DNA of 64,000 nucleotides from Pipra filicauda. Taxonomy: Eukaryota; Chordata; Aves; Passeriformes; Pipridae. Where the stretch lies: positions 1,597,089-1,661,088 of the forward strand of contig NW_024104118.1 in assembly GCF_003945595.2 (NCBI RefSeq), written 5' to 3'. Made by a program: the position numbers and the translations under genes. How positions within the stretch are numbered: position 1 is the first letter of the stretch; the number at the start of each line of letters is the position of its first letter. This document shows, one piece after another, positions 32,610 to 43,339 of this stretch. A model generated the notes under the pieces. The model saw only the letters and a program-made list of their open reading frames with translations. It was not told the DNA's origin and ran no database searches.

Positions 32610-35600
32610 GTGAGTGATCCTTCATTTGTTACTGCTTGGTGGTGAAGGGGGGGTCGAAAAGGTGGACAGGAGATGGCTTTGGTGCAAATTATTTTTAAGA
32701 AGCTCACTCCAAGCTAAGGGCTAAATCCTAGTACAGCTCTTTTTGTTACACAGTTTGTTGTTCGGTGGGTGGGTTTTTAAAGTTTATCGTTGTAAAGTAT
32801 TTAATTGTCCTGATTAAAGATGCCAAACAGGACACACAAAGCCATTTTAACTTTAAGGAAAATGTGTGATTTCACATATTGCAGAGAGGACCACCAGAAA
32901 GTGGTTTCAAATACAAGCTGCAAACAGCCCATCTTCTCTCTGCAGATACGGAAAGCACCAAAATATTCAAATAAAAACCCCCACATTAGTGCACTTCTCT
33001 AGAGATGGTGGATGCTGGATTTAATTAATGCTAGTGACATGTAAAAAGGCTGGCAATCTGGGATCGACTATAACAGAGTCGTTAGGATCCAGCTTTGAAA
33101 TTATTTACCTAAAAGATTCGAGAGTATTTATTCCAGGAAATCTTGATATGAGAGATAGGAGATATCAATAAATAATATGGACAAGACTGGCAATTACAAA
33201 AGCGTTCATTTTTTAGCTTGCAAGTTGGCTTGAATGATTTCACTAATCTGAAAACAAAATTGCCCTCTAAGTGAGCAAGAGAAGGGGAGAGGGGCAAAAA
33301 CCAGTCAGCCAAATCAAAACTCAAACAAACCAAAACCCAAACAAACGAACTTTTAGCTGAGTAGATTCACTTGAGAGGGACCCTCTTGTTCTAGAGAGAG
33401 GAGAGGACTCACAAAGATTGGAAAGTAACACCTGCTTTGTGTAACATTTCAGATCAGTCACCTGCAGATACTTCTGCCTCCCTCCTCTTTCTCTGTTGAA
33501 AAACAACTGACAAAAAAAACCCCATGTCCCTGCAAATCTGTAGATTCATATTTGTGTTTCACGGGAACTGTAGAATATGTTCAACAGACTTCAGTTCATG
33601 CCTTTGCCAAATTTGCATAGTGCCATCCATTAATGACAAAACAGGCCTCGTTTTCCTTTTCAGTTGGGAGTTCATAGGGATGTGTTGTCCAGAACGAGTT
33701 TAAGAGAGTTTTAAGAGATCATTTGAAAAATAAAAGGCCACTGCCTTTTTAAATAGCATTAGGATGGTCATTGCCTAGCGAGTTAAAGAGGAAAAAGGTA
33801 ATGTAAAATACAGGCTCTCACACCTCATCCCGAAACAAGTAAAGTACCCTAATTTTTTAGAATTTCAGTTTGCAGTTTTTCTGTAGGCCACAGGGTATGA
33901 ACTGCAGTTGTGAGTGGCAAAGGGACAATACAAATCTATTATAAATAAAAACTACTTAGAATAAAAAACGGGTAATTAGCACATTTCTTTGAATGTGCTG
34001 AAAAGTCTTTGAATATAACAGTTAATAAATTTAATACTTTTTTTTATATTTTAAGAAGCAGGCTGTTATTGTTGCCATAATCACACAATCGTGACTCAGG
34101 CTGGAAAGTAGATTTGTTTCCTGGGAATCCTCCTATTGCAAAACGTTCTGACCTTTCACAAGCGGCCTGGTCTGCTGGGCTGCACTTTCCCCTTCCTGTG
34201 CTCCACAGCTCTGCCAGGTCTAGGGGACCGGGCCTGGGAGGGGAAGGGGCTTTTGTACCTCCAGTTCTTCAGTAACTCCCCGAAACTTTTTAACTCATTT
34301 GAAGAGATGTGTGTGAGAAGACCTCTATCATAGCGTTACCCTTCGCTTTTCTTCTCCCCAGCCCATGCTAACGCCCCCCTGGCACGGTACTGCCCACCTA
34401 GGCGAGGCTCGGGCAGTGCCCAGCCCAGGGGATGCTGAGTGGGCGGACGGGGGGCTCTGCCCCGGCGCTCACCGCGTGTCCTCCGCAGGCTGCGGCGGCT
34501 CCGAGGCCGAGCACCGGCTCTACGCGGCGCTCTTCGAGAGCTACAACAAGTTCGTGCGCCCCGTCAAGAACGTCTCGGACCCGGTCATCATCCAGTTCGA
34601 GGTGTCCATGTCGCAGCTGGTGAAGGTGGTGAGTACCGGGCGCCGCGGCGGGGCCGGCGCCTGTCCCGACACAGCTCTCCCGACACAACTCTCTCTTCCA
34701 GGACGAAGTCAACCAGATCATGGAAACCAACCTGTGGCTGAAGCACGTGAGTAGTGACCCACCTTCCTCCCCAGCGCGGGAGTGCTCCGGGGCACCCGGG
34801 CCGGGGAGAGCCGCCCGCCCTGCCAGGGGTCTGCGGGCTCGGGGAGCACCGGGGCGGCATTCCCGGGGCGGGATCCCGGGGCAGGATCCCCGGGGCAGCA
34901 TCCCCGGGACAGCATCCCCGGGCGGCACTCCCGGGGCAGCATCCCGGTCTCCCCGCCGGCAGCGCCGCCCGGCCCCGTCCTTGGCGCTCTGCTGCCTCCC
35001 GGCGGCCACCGGCCCGCTCTGCCCGGGGGAACGGGAAGGGATGGGAAGAGACGGGATAGGATGGGACGGGAGCGGAGCAGCGCTGCTACACCGGCTGGGA
35101 GTCGCTAAATAAAACATTTTTGCTCTCAAGATTCCCACACGCGCTGCCTTGGCAGACACTCGGCGCGGCTGTCCCGCACAGCATCACTTGGTGCTGTTTG
35201 GTTCCCGGAAAATGAGAAGAAACCCAAAGTGTTTGCCTCACTTAAAAAGGGTCTGTAGAGGTTAAAAATGCAGTTACTCACTGTTGCAGTCAGCTGAATA
35301 ACCAGCTTAGTTCCCGCTTTCAGCTTGATATTCAATTTTGTTTAAGCGGAGTTTAACGAGCCCTAAGGACCGAGGCTGTTACTGAACTGAGCAACCACAC
35401 CCTGCAGCTGTTTCTGACCCACATACCCCGGGTCCCTCACTCGATGCTCACACCTACCCCCACGGCCCCCACGAATTTGTTCTCACCATCTCACAGATAC
35501 CTGGTTTCTTGAGACTGAAGTTATTATTAAAGTCCTACATTCTCTGACAAGAGTCTTACTCCTTTCACCTTGTTTCAACTGCTGAGTAGACATTCCTGGC

Positions 35601-38600
35601 ACAGAGTCACAGACATGTAAGTCACATCTAGATAGGACCAACAAGGTCATATCTAGGCCCACCTACAATCTGCATATGAACAAACACCACACACATGTGT
35701 TTGTTAAAGAAACAGCTAAACACTGTGTATCCAAGATAAAACAACCCTAGGAGTGATATGACAACACTTAGTTCAGGTCTAGTCCACTGAATTTCAGTTT
35801 CTTCACAAACCTAACGCAGACTCATTTTGTCCATAATTAGATCTGGAATGATTACAAGCTTCGGTGGAATCCAGCAGACTATGGAGGTGCTGAATTCATC
35901 CGAGTACCATCTGGCCAGATCTGGAAGCCAGATATTGTTTTATATAACAAGTAAGACTCTTGCATATTTATCTCCTTACTTCAGGAAGAAGGGGGGTGAT
36001 GTTACCAGTTTTAAAAAAAATCAGCAGCAAGTTCCCTGAATACACTGAGAAGCCTGCTTTCCACCACACCTGTGTCCCACATCCCCCACTGCTGCCCTCA
36101 CCTCCATGCCAGCTCCACCAGCATCCCTGGGCAGGAGCCAGCTCTAACCTGGAGCTGCAAGTGGGCAAGCCAAAGTGAACCTGGCTTTCCCCCTTCACTT
36201 TTACTGTTATTTGTACCACTGTCTACCAGGGGAGCTGGCAGGAGTTCCCTTAGACTGGAGAGTTCTTGTCTGTGAGTCAGACTTTTAACTGAAAAAAAAT
36301 GCAACTTCCAGCTTTTTAGCAGTTAAATTCACAATTTAAATTCACAACCTTTCTAATAACAGTGCTGACATATAAAAGCCACAGATAAAGTTTACTTTAG
36401 ATGTCAGTTGCTGAGACTGAGGAGCCAAACCATAACTCAGTGGCTCCCTCTGCTAAGTAGGGAAGCAGTTCTCAGGGAGATGGACTTACCCACTCAGATC
36501 CAAAACTTAGGTCTGTGGATCAACAGCGATGACACTCCTTTTTTAACTGTAGTCTTAAAACTTCAGATTACTTTTTTAGTTTTACTTCTTCATAGAAACA
36601 ACTGATATTGTCACATGGATCATATAAGATAGCAAAGTGGGACTCAAAAAAACCCCTCACCAAATACTCTCCTTAGGCAAAGATGCACCCCAACCCTAAT
36701 CCCTCTTTCAACAGTTACTACCTGCACTGTCCACAGAAGAGGTGGGAATACCAGTAATACAGGTATCCTCTTATCAGCCCCTGGGTTCTGATGTGCTTGA
36801 TTATCTAGAATAGAACAGAATAAAATAGTTCAGTTGGAAGGGACCTACGAGACTTATCTAGCTGAACTGCCATTTGCAGTCTGCTATTTGCCATTTTGAA
36901 TATTGATTGCACTGAGCCATATTATTAATAAGGGAATTAATAATATTCCCTTTCAACTCCTCCCTGGTAAATTTATACAGCTGTTTGTTTCAGTTTAACT
37001 GTGCAAATTTATGGTGGCCACTGGCTCAGTCCTGCACATGCAATTCAGCTCCAAGTCAACAAGTAATTGCTGACTTTCCCAAAGCAGATTAAAGAGTTAA
37101 CGTATATGATCTGAAGGTATGAAACTACCTGGTGTAGATCATTCTAATTTTTGTTATTTTTATTTGTTTTACAGTGCAGTTGGGGATTTCCAGGTTGATG
37201 ACAAGACAAAGGCCCTACTAAAATACACGGGTGATGTGACCTGGATACCTCCAGCTATATTTAAAAGCTCATGTAAAATAGATGTAACCTACTTCCCATT
37301 TGATTATCAGAACTGCACCATGAAGTTTGGTTCCTGGTCTTATGATAAAGCCAAAATTGACTTAGTTTTAATTGGCTCCACAATGAACCTGAAAGATTAC
37401 TGGGAGAGTGGAGAATGGGCTATTATTAAAGCTCCTGGGTATAAACATGACATCAAATACAACTGCTGTGAGGAGATATACCCAGACATCACATATTCTC
37501 TTTACATTAGGCGTTTACCTTTATTTTACACCATCAACATGATTATTCCCTGTCTGCTGATTTCTTTTCTGACTGTATTAGTTTTCTATTTGCCCTCAGA
37601 CTGCGGTGAGAAGGTGACACTCTGCATATCAGTCCTTCTATCTTTAACAGTGTTCCTTCTTGTTATCACAGAAACCATACCTTCTACTTCCCTGGTAATT
37701 CCCCTTATAGGGGAATACCTCCTTTTCACCATGATATTTGTAACTCTATCAATTGTCATCACGGTATTTGTGCTGAATGTGCACTACAGAACACCCAAGA
37801 CACACACGATGCCCGTGTGGGTGAGAACCATTTTCCTGAACTTACTTCCCAGGATCATGTTCATGACAAGGCCTGCCAGTGATGAAGACAACAACCAGAA
37901 GCCAAAGCCACCGTTCACTTCTGAGTTTTCAAACCTTAATTGCTTCAGCAGTTCTGAAGCCAAATGCTGCAAAGATGGCTTTGTGTGTCAAGACATGGCA
38001 TGCAGCTGCTGCCAGTACCAACGCACCAAGGTCTCGGATTTCAGTGGCAACCTCACCAGGAGTTCAAGCTCTGAGTCTGTGGATCCCCTGCTTTCATTTT
38101 CAGTTCTGTCACCAGAAATGAGAGATGCTATTGAAAGTGTGAAATATATTGCAGAAAATATGAAAATGCAGAACGAAGCAAAAGAGGTAAGAACATACTT
38201 TACTGTTGCTCAAACTGCAGATACCTTTTGTCATTGGAGTCTTTTGTAAGAAAAAAATCTCAAATACACAAACAAGCAAAAAACCCCAAAACAACAGAGA
38301 CCATTATTTTATAAAAGTAAATTACCCAAGCTGTGTACAAGCATGTGCAATTTTGAATTGATATAACTGGGGAGCAGCTCTGCTGCACAACATTCTCTTT
38401 CCTGACAATATAACTGCTGAATGAGGCATGTTAAGGTCACCATTGCTGGGGGAACACAGGAGAGCATCCATCCCACCAGAGCTAAAGTTAGGATTTTCCA
38501 AGTCATAATCTTAATAGTGGAATTTGCTGACTCTGTGGCCTTTGGGAAGTTACGTTCTCCCTCCCACAGCTTACCATCAACAACAAAACCACAAGTGGAT

Positions 38601-39809
38601 GTCCCTCATAGGGATGATGTTGTTCATTCTGTTCCTGCTGCAGAATAAAGTTCTGTAGCTAAATGAGGCAACTGCTGCAGGACTGGGACCAGCATCTTTC
38701 ATAAAGCTGCATCTTAATGCAATAAAAAAAACAAAAATGGAAAGCTTTCTCTCTATCATGTCCCTCAAACATATTATGAGCAGTAGCCACCCCCCCCAAT
38801 TATCACAGACTGTAAACCCTCTGCAGTATAGCACTTAATCTCATTCTAACTTTACTTCATTTGTGCTGAAATCAGAGCTTTATTTATATTTAGTTGCTAC
38901 AAAAAATACAGGGTTGCTTTGGGTTTTTAAGTCTGCCCTAACAAACAAGTTGTAAGCTAAAAAGCCTGAATTTCAAAACCAACTAACGCATTATTCATTT
39001 ATTAGTGCTTCTGAAGAAAAACAAAGTAAAAATTTAAATTGCAATCTCAATGGGAACTAAAATGATCACCTGGTCACTGTTAATATATAGCACATATAAT
39101 ATTTCAGTGTCACTCTTGTTATAACACTCACTGTAAAAAGAAAAAAAAATTAGAAAAAAATCTGGGTTTTTTTGAAACGTCCTCTACAGGAAAAGCACAG
39201 AGATGAATTTTACACCATGCAGGAGAACAATCAAACTTCAGTACTACATAAGAAAAGTACCAAGTAACTATGTATCAATTAGCTTTTGCTTTTTACATAC
39301 TGCCTAAAGATGAGTAGGAGCAGTCTGTTTCAGCCAAGTTTTCTGGACAAACCTCTTCACCTGAGAATGTAAAGCTTTACATTTTCATTTTTTGGCACAG
39401 AGAAGTTGTATCTCCTCAAGTCCAGTGTCTTGGTGAAAAACTTTCTGTATTTGAAGTAGCAGCTTTTGGCTTTGCCACAAAGAGCATATTCAAATAAAGC
39501 TTCTTCAAGATGAATTAGTCAGTGAAAACAGAGATGTGTAAGTTGTGTAGCATGAAAGATACCTACACACAGAAAAATCTATATAAAATGGCACTAGTTG
39601 CTAATGCAAATTATTGACCTAATAAACATGCCAACTTCCTATTCTTTTTTCCTTTTTTTTTTTTTTTTTAATTTTTCCAGATTCAGGATGATTGGAAATA
39701 CGTTGCCATGGTCATCGATCGTATTTTTCTGTGGGTTTTCATCCTGGTATGTATTCTAGGAACAGCAGGGTTGTTTTTACAACCTCTGATGGCTGGAGAT
39801 GAGATGTAA
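32555..39809 (+). CDS. CHRNA3: Neuronal nicotinic acetylcholine receptor subunit alpha-3 (six coding exons)
   Basis: Encodes the ligand-binding alpha-3 subunit, the obligate partner of beta-4 in autonomic ganglion receptors. Exons: 32555-32609, 34489-34628, 34702-34746, 35841-35950, 37175-38186, 39681-39809. The joined frame is 496 codons plus TAA and all introns are GT-AG. Residues 1-18 form a signal peptide. The Cys-loop is C150...C164. Agonist-site aromatics are Y115 (loop A), W171 (loop B), and Y212 and Y219 around the vicinal pair C214-C215 (loop C). M1 is about 233-256, M2 263-283, M3 298-318, and M4 about 465-487. The cytoplasmic loop has a Cys-rich stretch ([18 protein letters not shown]) and the serine-rich [12 protein letters not shown] motif that I recognise from alpha-3 orthologues. 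It is head to tail with CHRNB4 and tail to tail with CHRNA5. Identification as alpha-3 rather than alpha-6 rests on that loop and on the neighbours. Confidence 0.96.
32610..34488 (+). other. CHRNA3 intron 1
   Basis: A 1.9 kb GT-AG intron, AT-rich over most of its length and turning GC-rich in its last 100 bases toward exon 2. No mobile element or extra exon is recognised. Confidence 0.8.
34489..34628 (+). CDS. CHRNA3: CHRNA3 coding exon 2
   Basis: 140 bases between CCGCAG and GTGAGT, encoding [20 protein letters not shown] and then [20 protein letters not shown] through MSQLVKV. This is the mature N-terminus, with a strongly GC-biased third codon position unlike exons 4-6. Confidence 0.95.
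34702..34746 (+). CDS. CHRNA3: CHRNA3 coding exon 3
   Basis: A 45-base mini-exon encoding [15 protein letters not shown], between TTCCAG and GTGAGT. It is preceded by an intron of only 73 bases. Confidence 0.95.
34747..35840 (+). other. CHRNA3 intron 3
   Basis: A 1.1 kb GT-AG intron. Its first 350 bases belong to the CpG-dense block and include a CCCGGGG minisatellite at 34840-34946. A weak CR1-like trace (CATCTAGATAGGACCAACAA) lies near 35600-35670. Confidence 0.8.
34840..34946. repeat. GC-rich minisatellite, unit about 14-15 bases
   Basis: Seven or so degenerate tandem copies of CGGGGCAGCATCCC (variants CGGGGCGGCATTCC, CGGGACAGCATCCC and CGGGCGGCACTCC) in CHRNA3 intron 3, starting about 95 bases after exon 3. 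Confidence 0.9.
35841..35950 (+). CDS. CHRNA3: CHRNA3 coding exon 4
   Basis: 110 bases encoding [20 protein letters not shown] and then [16 protein letters not shown]. It carries loop-A Y115 in the WKPDIVLYN motif and ends phase 2 at AACAA|GTAAGA. Confidence 0.95.
35951..37174 (+). other. CHRNA3 intron 4
   Basis: A 1.2 kb GT-AG intron with one short CR1 fragment at 36806-36880. I see nothing else in it. Confidence 0.8.
36806..36880 (-). mobile_element. CR1 LINE 3' end fragment
   Basis: The plus strand shows TAGAATAGAACAGAATAAAA followed by AGTTCAGTTGGAAGGGACCT and TATCTAGCTGAACTGCC. This is the reverse complement of a CR1 3' terminus with its AATAG-type end repeat. About 75 bases remain inside CHRNA3 intron 4. 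Confidence 0.85.
37175..38186 (+). CDS. CHRNA3: CHRNA3 coding exon 5 (Cys-loop, agonist loop C, M1-M3, cytoplasmic loop)
   Basis: 1012 bases from TTTACAG|T to GAG|GTAAGA, residues 117-454. Landmarks are C150...C164, W171 in GSWSYDKA, Y212-N-C214-C215 with Y219, M1 from [11 protein letters not shown], pore helix [21 protein letters not shown]3 from [12 protein letters not shown], and the Cys-rich cytoplasmic loop ending in the MA helix [18 protein letters not shown]. Confidence 0.96.
38187..39680 (+). other. CHRNA3 intron 5
   Basis: A 1.5 kb GT-AG intron that ends in a long T-rich polypyrimidine tract (about 39643-39680) before the M4 exon. No other feature is recognised. Confidence 0.8.
39681..39809 (+). 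CDS. CHRNA3: CHRNA3 coding exon 6 (M4 and C-terminus)
   Basis: Encodes [20 protein letters not shown], then [20 protein letters not shown] ending EM, and TAA at 39807-39809. The [10 protein letters not shown] end is a hallmark of alpha-3. Confidence 0.96.
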   Translation: MQDDWKYVAMVIDRIFLWVFILVCILGTAGLFLQPLMAGDEM

Positions 39810-39836
39810 AGGTTTAAATAATATGTTGTGAAATCA

Positions 39837-39842
39837 AATAAA
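39837..39842 (+). terminator. CHRNA3: Candidate CHRNA3 proximal polyadenylation signal
   Basis: AATAAA lies only 28 bases after the stop. Further hexamers occur at 40092-40097 and 40819-40824; the last is followed by a T/G-rich stretch and is also a good candidate. Use of more than one site is possible. Confidence 0.4.
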
Positions 39843-42800
39843 ACTGCCAACCAACTCTGTATCACCACCCCAGCACCCCATGTCTCTTCCATGTGCAGCA
39901 GAATAAGGAACTCTCAGCTCTGCTTGATGAAGAAGGCTTTGTTAAAAGGGTGGGAAAAGAAATGATTTTGAACCTTTATGACAGCTAATCTCCACGGAAC
40001 AGGAGCTGTGCTTTTACAGCTCCTTCTTGCCACAACAGGAAGTGATGTAGGTAGAACATTAAACTTTATAGGAATGGTTTAAGAAGGGGTGAATAAAGAA
40101 ATGGAAAATCACATGAATATTTGGAAAGTAAAGAAGGGTTGAATGCTTTGGGCTGTTTTCATGAGTCTGGCACCAAGAGTCTTGAGCCCACGACAGGACC
40201 TTCTGGAAGAAGCTCATCCTGAGTTCCATGAATGCCCTCATGTGGATGGGATGGTTGGGAAGGCACAGGTACCAAAGTGCTGGAACGCAGACATCACCAC
40301 CTGGAGTGTAAACTGCCCCACAGCGTGGGAAGAAAGGACCGAGGGCAGGTTTGTTCCAAAAGAAAGCAAATTGAAATGCAGATGATGGTAACAGAGCAGC
40401 CAGGAAGTAAACTCTGCACATCCCCACAGTGTAATGGATGTGGAGGCTGGCAGGAAAAAAAGCTACTCAAACCTAGTGATGTTTAGAGTTGTGTACAAGT
40501 CAAACACACGCTGGGACAGTCTGCAGGTGGTGCAAAGGATCAAAACACTCTGATGGGATAGTCTGGATACAGAGGCAAAGGGGTTTATGACAAGGGAAGG
40601 CAGGGAGACACAAAATAGTCCTGTAAAGTATGCTAAAAATCACTGCTTAGGCATATGTATCTTCATTTTTTTAATCAGCAACTGCAAGTTATTTAAGAGC
40701 ATGAATAAAGAATGCAACAAAATACTGTAATGAGAACATATTTTGTACAAATATTAACTGTTCTCTCTGTACCAACCTTTTGGAAATACAGTGTATCAAG
40801 TGGTGTGACATTTATGAAAATAAAGAGAATCAAACTGTTGAAAATGGTGCCTTTTTTTCCATTTATTTTGACCAAGTAACAAAAACCTAGATAAGGTAGC
40901 ATTGCCTACAGTTCAATACATTCATTATAAGTTACAGGATAAAGGTGCATTTCTCTGAGTCTGTTAACATTCTCTTGTTTCAGACACACCTGATAAGCTG
41001 CAGACCCCAAGGATTCCAGGGTCAGCTCCAAATCTACCATGATCAGACTGTGGAAGTGACTAAAAGAAATCCATGCATTTGCAAAAATTGGGAATTATTA
41101 TAAGGACTGTGACTCCATTGGGCAATGTGCTGCCCATCAGGGCAGTCTACAGACATCACTTGACAAGGGGAAAGAGATAAGGTGGAGAGTTAATAAAATA
41201 TATATATATTTATATATATATATATGTATATATAATCTACTTTTTTACTTACTTTGCTTTCTGTTTGGGTAAGAGTAAATTTCAGTAATTCAAACCCAAG
41301 GAAGACTATAAAAGGAAATTTTGTGTTTGAACAGGAAACAAGCTTTCTAAAGTATTTCTGCAACTTCCACACAGAGAAGTCACTGATGCATTGTTTAATC
41401 TTAGTAATACCAAGGAAGTTAAAATTCTTATATTAATGGATTAAAACAGATAATCTTTGCAAGCTCACCTTTAAAATTATGATGGCAGTAGAGGAAACAC
41501 AGATATCCAATGCAAATGTAATTGGGTAGCTGAAGAAGAGTAACTCCCTTTACAATCAGAATTATTTATAAATTGTTATTAAAAAAAAGGCTTGCCTGGC
41601 ATCATTTCTCTACCTGTGAGCCTTAAAAAAACAAGAAAATCCTACAGCTTAAGACAATCTGAAATAAATATTCAGTTATATATAAGTTATGGCATAAGCA
41701 ATCACTATTATAATCAAACAGGGCTATTCTAAAGGAGCTCCAGGGGGGTGTGTGGGGAATATGTGTCTGGTTTTCAAATTTATAACCACTATAAAAGCTT
41801 ATATTATCGAAGATACCACCATTTACATTAAAACTTCTCATCTAAACCTGTTATTATTAAGGTAGTAACTTAAGCAAACAAAAAACTTCCCCAGACTTGC
41901 TCTAGCTTGGCATTGCTCTGCTAGTCCTACAGGATAACAACTATATTTTGAAGAGCACTGACAAAACTTTGGTGTGGGAAAACACTCAACTATTTCAGAG
42001 TCTTTTCCACAAATAAACCTTTTAAGAAAGGAGGGAAGGTGGCGTTGGAATCAATGTAAAGAATAGATTTTAATGGAATAATTGAAAACTTGCCAGTTTG
42101 TTTTCAACAATCTCAGGAAAAAGAAAGAATGGAAAGCTGTAAGTCCTTGCTGCTTAGAGTTACATGTGGTTTTATAAGCAAGAGAACCTACTCAAGGCAG
42201 CTCTCTTGAGTTCAGTTTAACAAATGTGTGAAAACTTAACCATCTGTATCTGGTTCCATGGCATAATAATTCAATAACCTTTCCTTCAGAAAGACATTCC
42301 CCCAGATTCCTTAAAATTAAAAAATTAAAAACCTCTGCTTAAAAACTTAATTTCTGAGAAGCACACAAAGACAGGAAACAGTTAACAAGTTTGCAAGTTA
42401 CAAACTGTATCAAATTCTTCATCAAGGATAAAGAAACCTGAATGTTCCAGCCCTTGTGCAACTTGGGAACTCATTTAACTGTCTTTGCCTTCCTTTCCAA
42501 AGCTGATGGAGACATCAATATACTCATGTGCTTTAGGCATTTTAAGGCTTATTGAATGTTCATGTTAGTATCATAGAATTGACAAGATTTACAATTTAGC
42601 AGCAAATTGCACCGAAAATTTATAGAGGCAAAACATGGTCAAATCACTATTTTCAGTTGTATATTGGACATGCAGGAAGTTTAACTTGCATTTTTTTCTA
42701 TTATTTTAAATTACTTTTACAGCACATTAAAGAGAGCTGATAAAAATTCTCCTTTTTATACTATAGTAAATCGAAATAAGCAACTCCACTGTGTAACTGC

Positions 42801-43034
42801 AAATATAATACTCTGTATAACAATTTATATAGTAATTTAATAATTGGACTACAGTGATCATCATTAAAAAAATTTAAATCCTTCTAGTTTGCAGTAGGTG
42901 TCAGTGTATGCTTTTTTCATATATCATACATGCAAGTGCTTGAGAAAGTTCTTTTAATTCTGACCTGGCTTAGAAGTAACTTAGTAGACTGGCAATAAGC
43001 AAATTGCCTCCTATGTGTCCTAGGAATGCCATGC
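39843..43034. other. CHRNA3-CHRNA5 tail-to-tail interval
   Basis: About 3.2 kb with no recognised gene. It contains the likely 3' UTR of CHRNA3, two further AATAAA hexamers on the plus strand, an (AT)n run at 41197-41235 and otherwise AT-rich sequence. It should also hold part of the CHRNA5 3' UTR on the minus strand. Confidence 0.6.
41197..41235. repeat. (AT)n microsatellite
   Basis: About 39 bases of alternating AT with small interruptions, in the CHRNA3-CHRNA5 interval. Confidence 0.85.
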
Positions 43035-43040
43035 TTTAAT
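43035..43040 (-). terminator. CHRNA5: Candidate CHRNA5 polyadenylation signal (ATTAAA on minus strand)
   Basis: TTTAAT on the plus strand reads ATTAAA on the minus strand, about 140 bases after the CHRNA5 stop. A second one occurs at 42953-42958. Human CHRNA5 has a longer 3' UTR, so a more distal site may be the main one. Confidence 0.25.
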
Positions 43041-43177
43041 ATAATCCTAATTTTCTAGTTTTGGAATGTTTTTTTTTCCACTCTATCAGAAACATGCCTA
43101 CAAAGAACGAGCATGGAAACAGAGCTACTGCAAAACTCTTTGGAGCCATATTAGCAGGAGACAGCTCCAAAAATCTT

Positions 43178-43339
43178 TTATGCATTTGTACTGCCTATAT
43201 GTGTAGGTACTATTATACTTGCCCACTTATGAATAACAGGAATAAATAACACAAGTGATCCAATGATTGAAACCAGAAGAAAAGCCCATAAGAACATTCG
43301 ATCAAGCACCTGAGCAATGTATTTCCAGTCTTCAACAAC
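43178..43339 (-). CDS. CHRNA5: CHRNA5 coding exon 6 (M4 and C-terminus)
   Basis: 162 bases encoding [20 protein letters not shown], then [33 protein letters not shown] and TAA at 43180-43178. It is preceded on the minus strand by TTTCTTAG. The long extracellular tail after M4 is typical of alpha-5. Confidence 0.95.
   Translation of the reverse strand, partial: VVEDWKYIAQVLDRMFLWAFLLVSIIGSLVLFIPVIHKWASIIVPTHIGSTNA

Larger units (their letters stand above)
34350..35110. other. GC-rich, CpG-dense block over CHRNA3 exons 2-3
   Basis: The sequence changes sharply from AT-rich to very GC-rich with frequent CpG from about 34350 to 35110, covering exon 2, the tiny intron 2, exon 3 and the first part of intron 3. 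This has CpG-island character but lies about 1.8-2.5 kb inside the gene. A formal observed/expected CpG count was not run. Confidence 0.75.

Noticed and set aside
34398..35159. 253-codon minus-strand frame and several plus-strand frames over CHRNA3 exons 2-3
   Set aside because: They are shadows of the CpG-rich block and the minisatellite, with no family resemblance. The CHRNA3 exons themselves explain the coding signal.
35595..35680. Possible fourth CR1 fragment in CHRNA3 intron 3
   Set aside because: Only a loose match (ACATCTAGATAGGACCAACA) without the GTTGGAAGGGACC core, so it was not called as a separate element.
38187..38249. Extension of CHRNA3 exon 5 to the stop at 38249
   Set aside because: The donor GAG|GTAAGA and the in-frame M4 exon at 39681 give the complete subunit, whereas the read-through product would lose M4.
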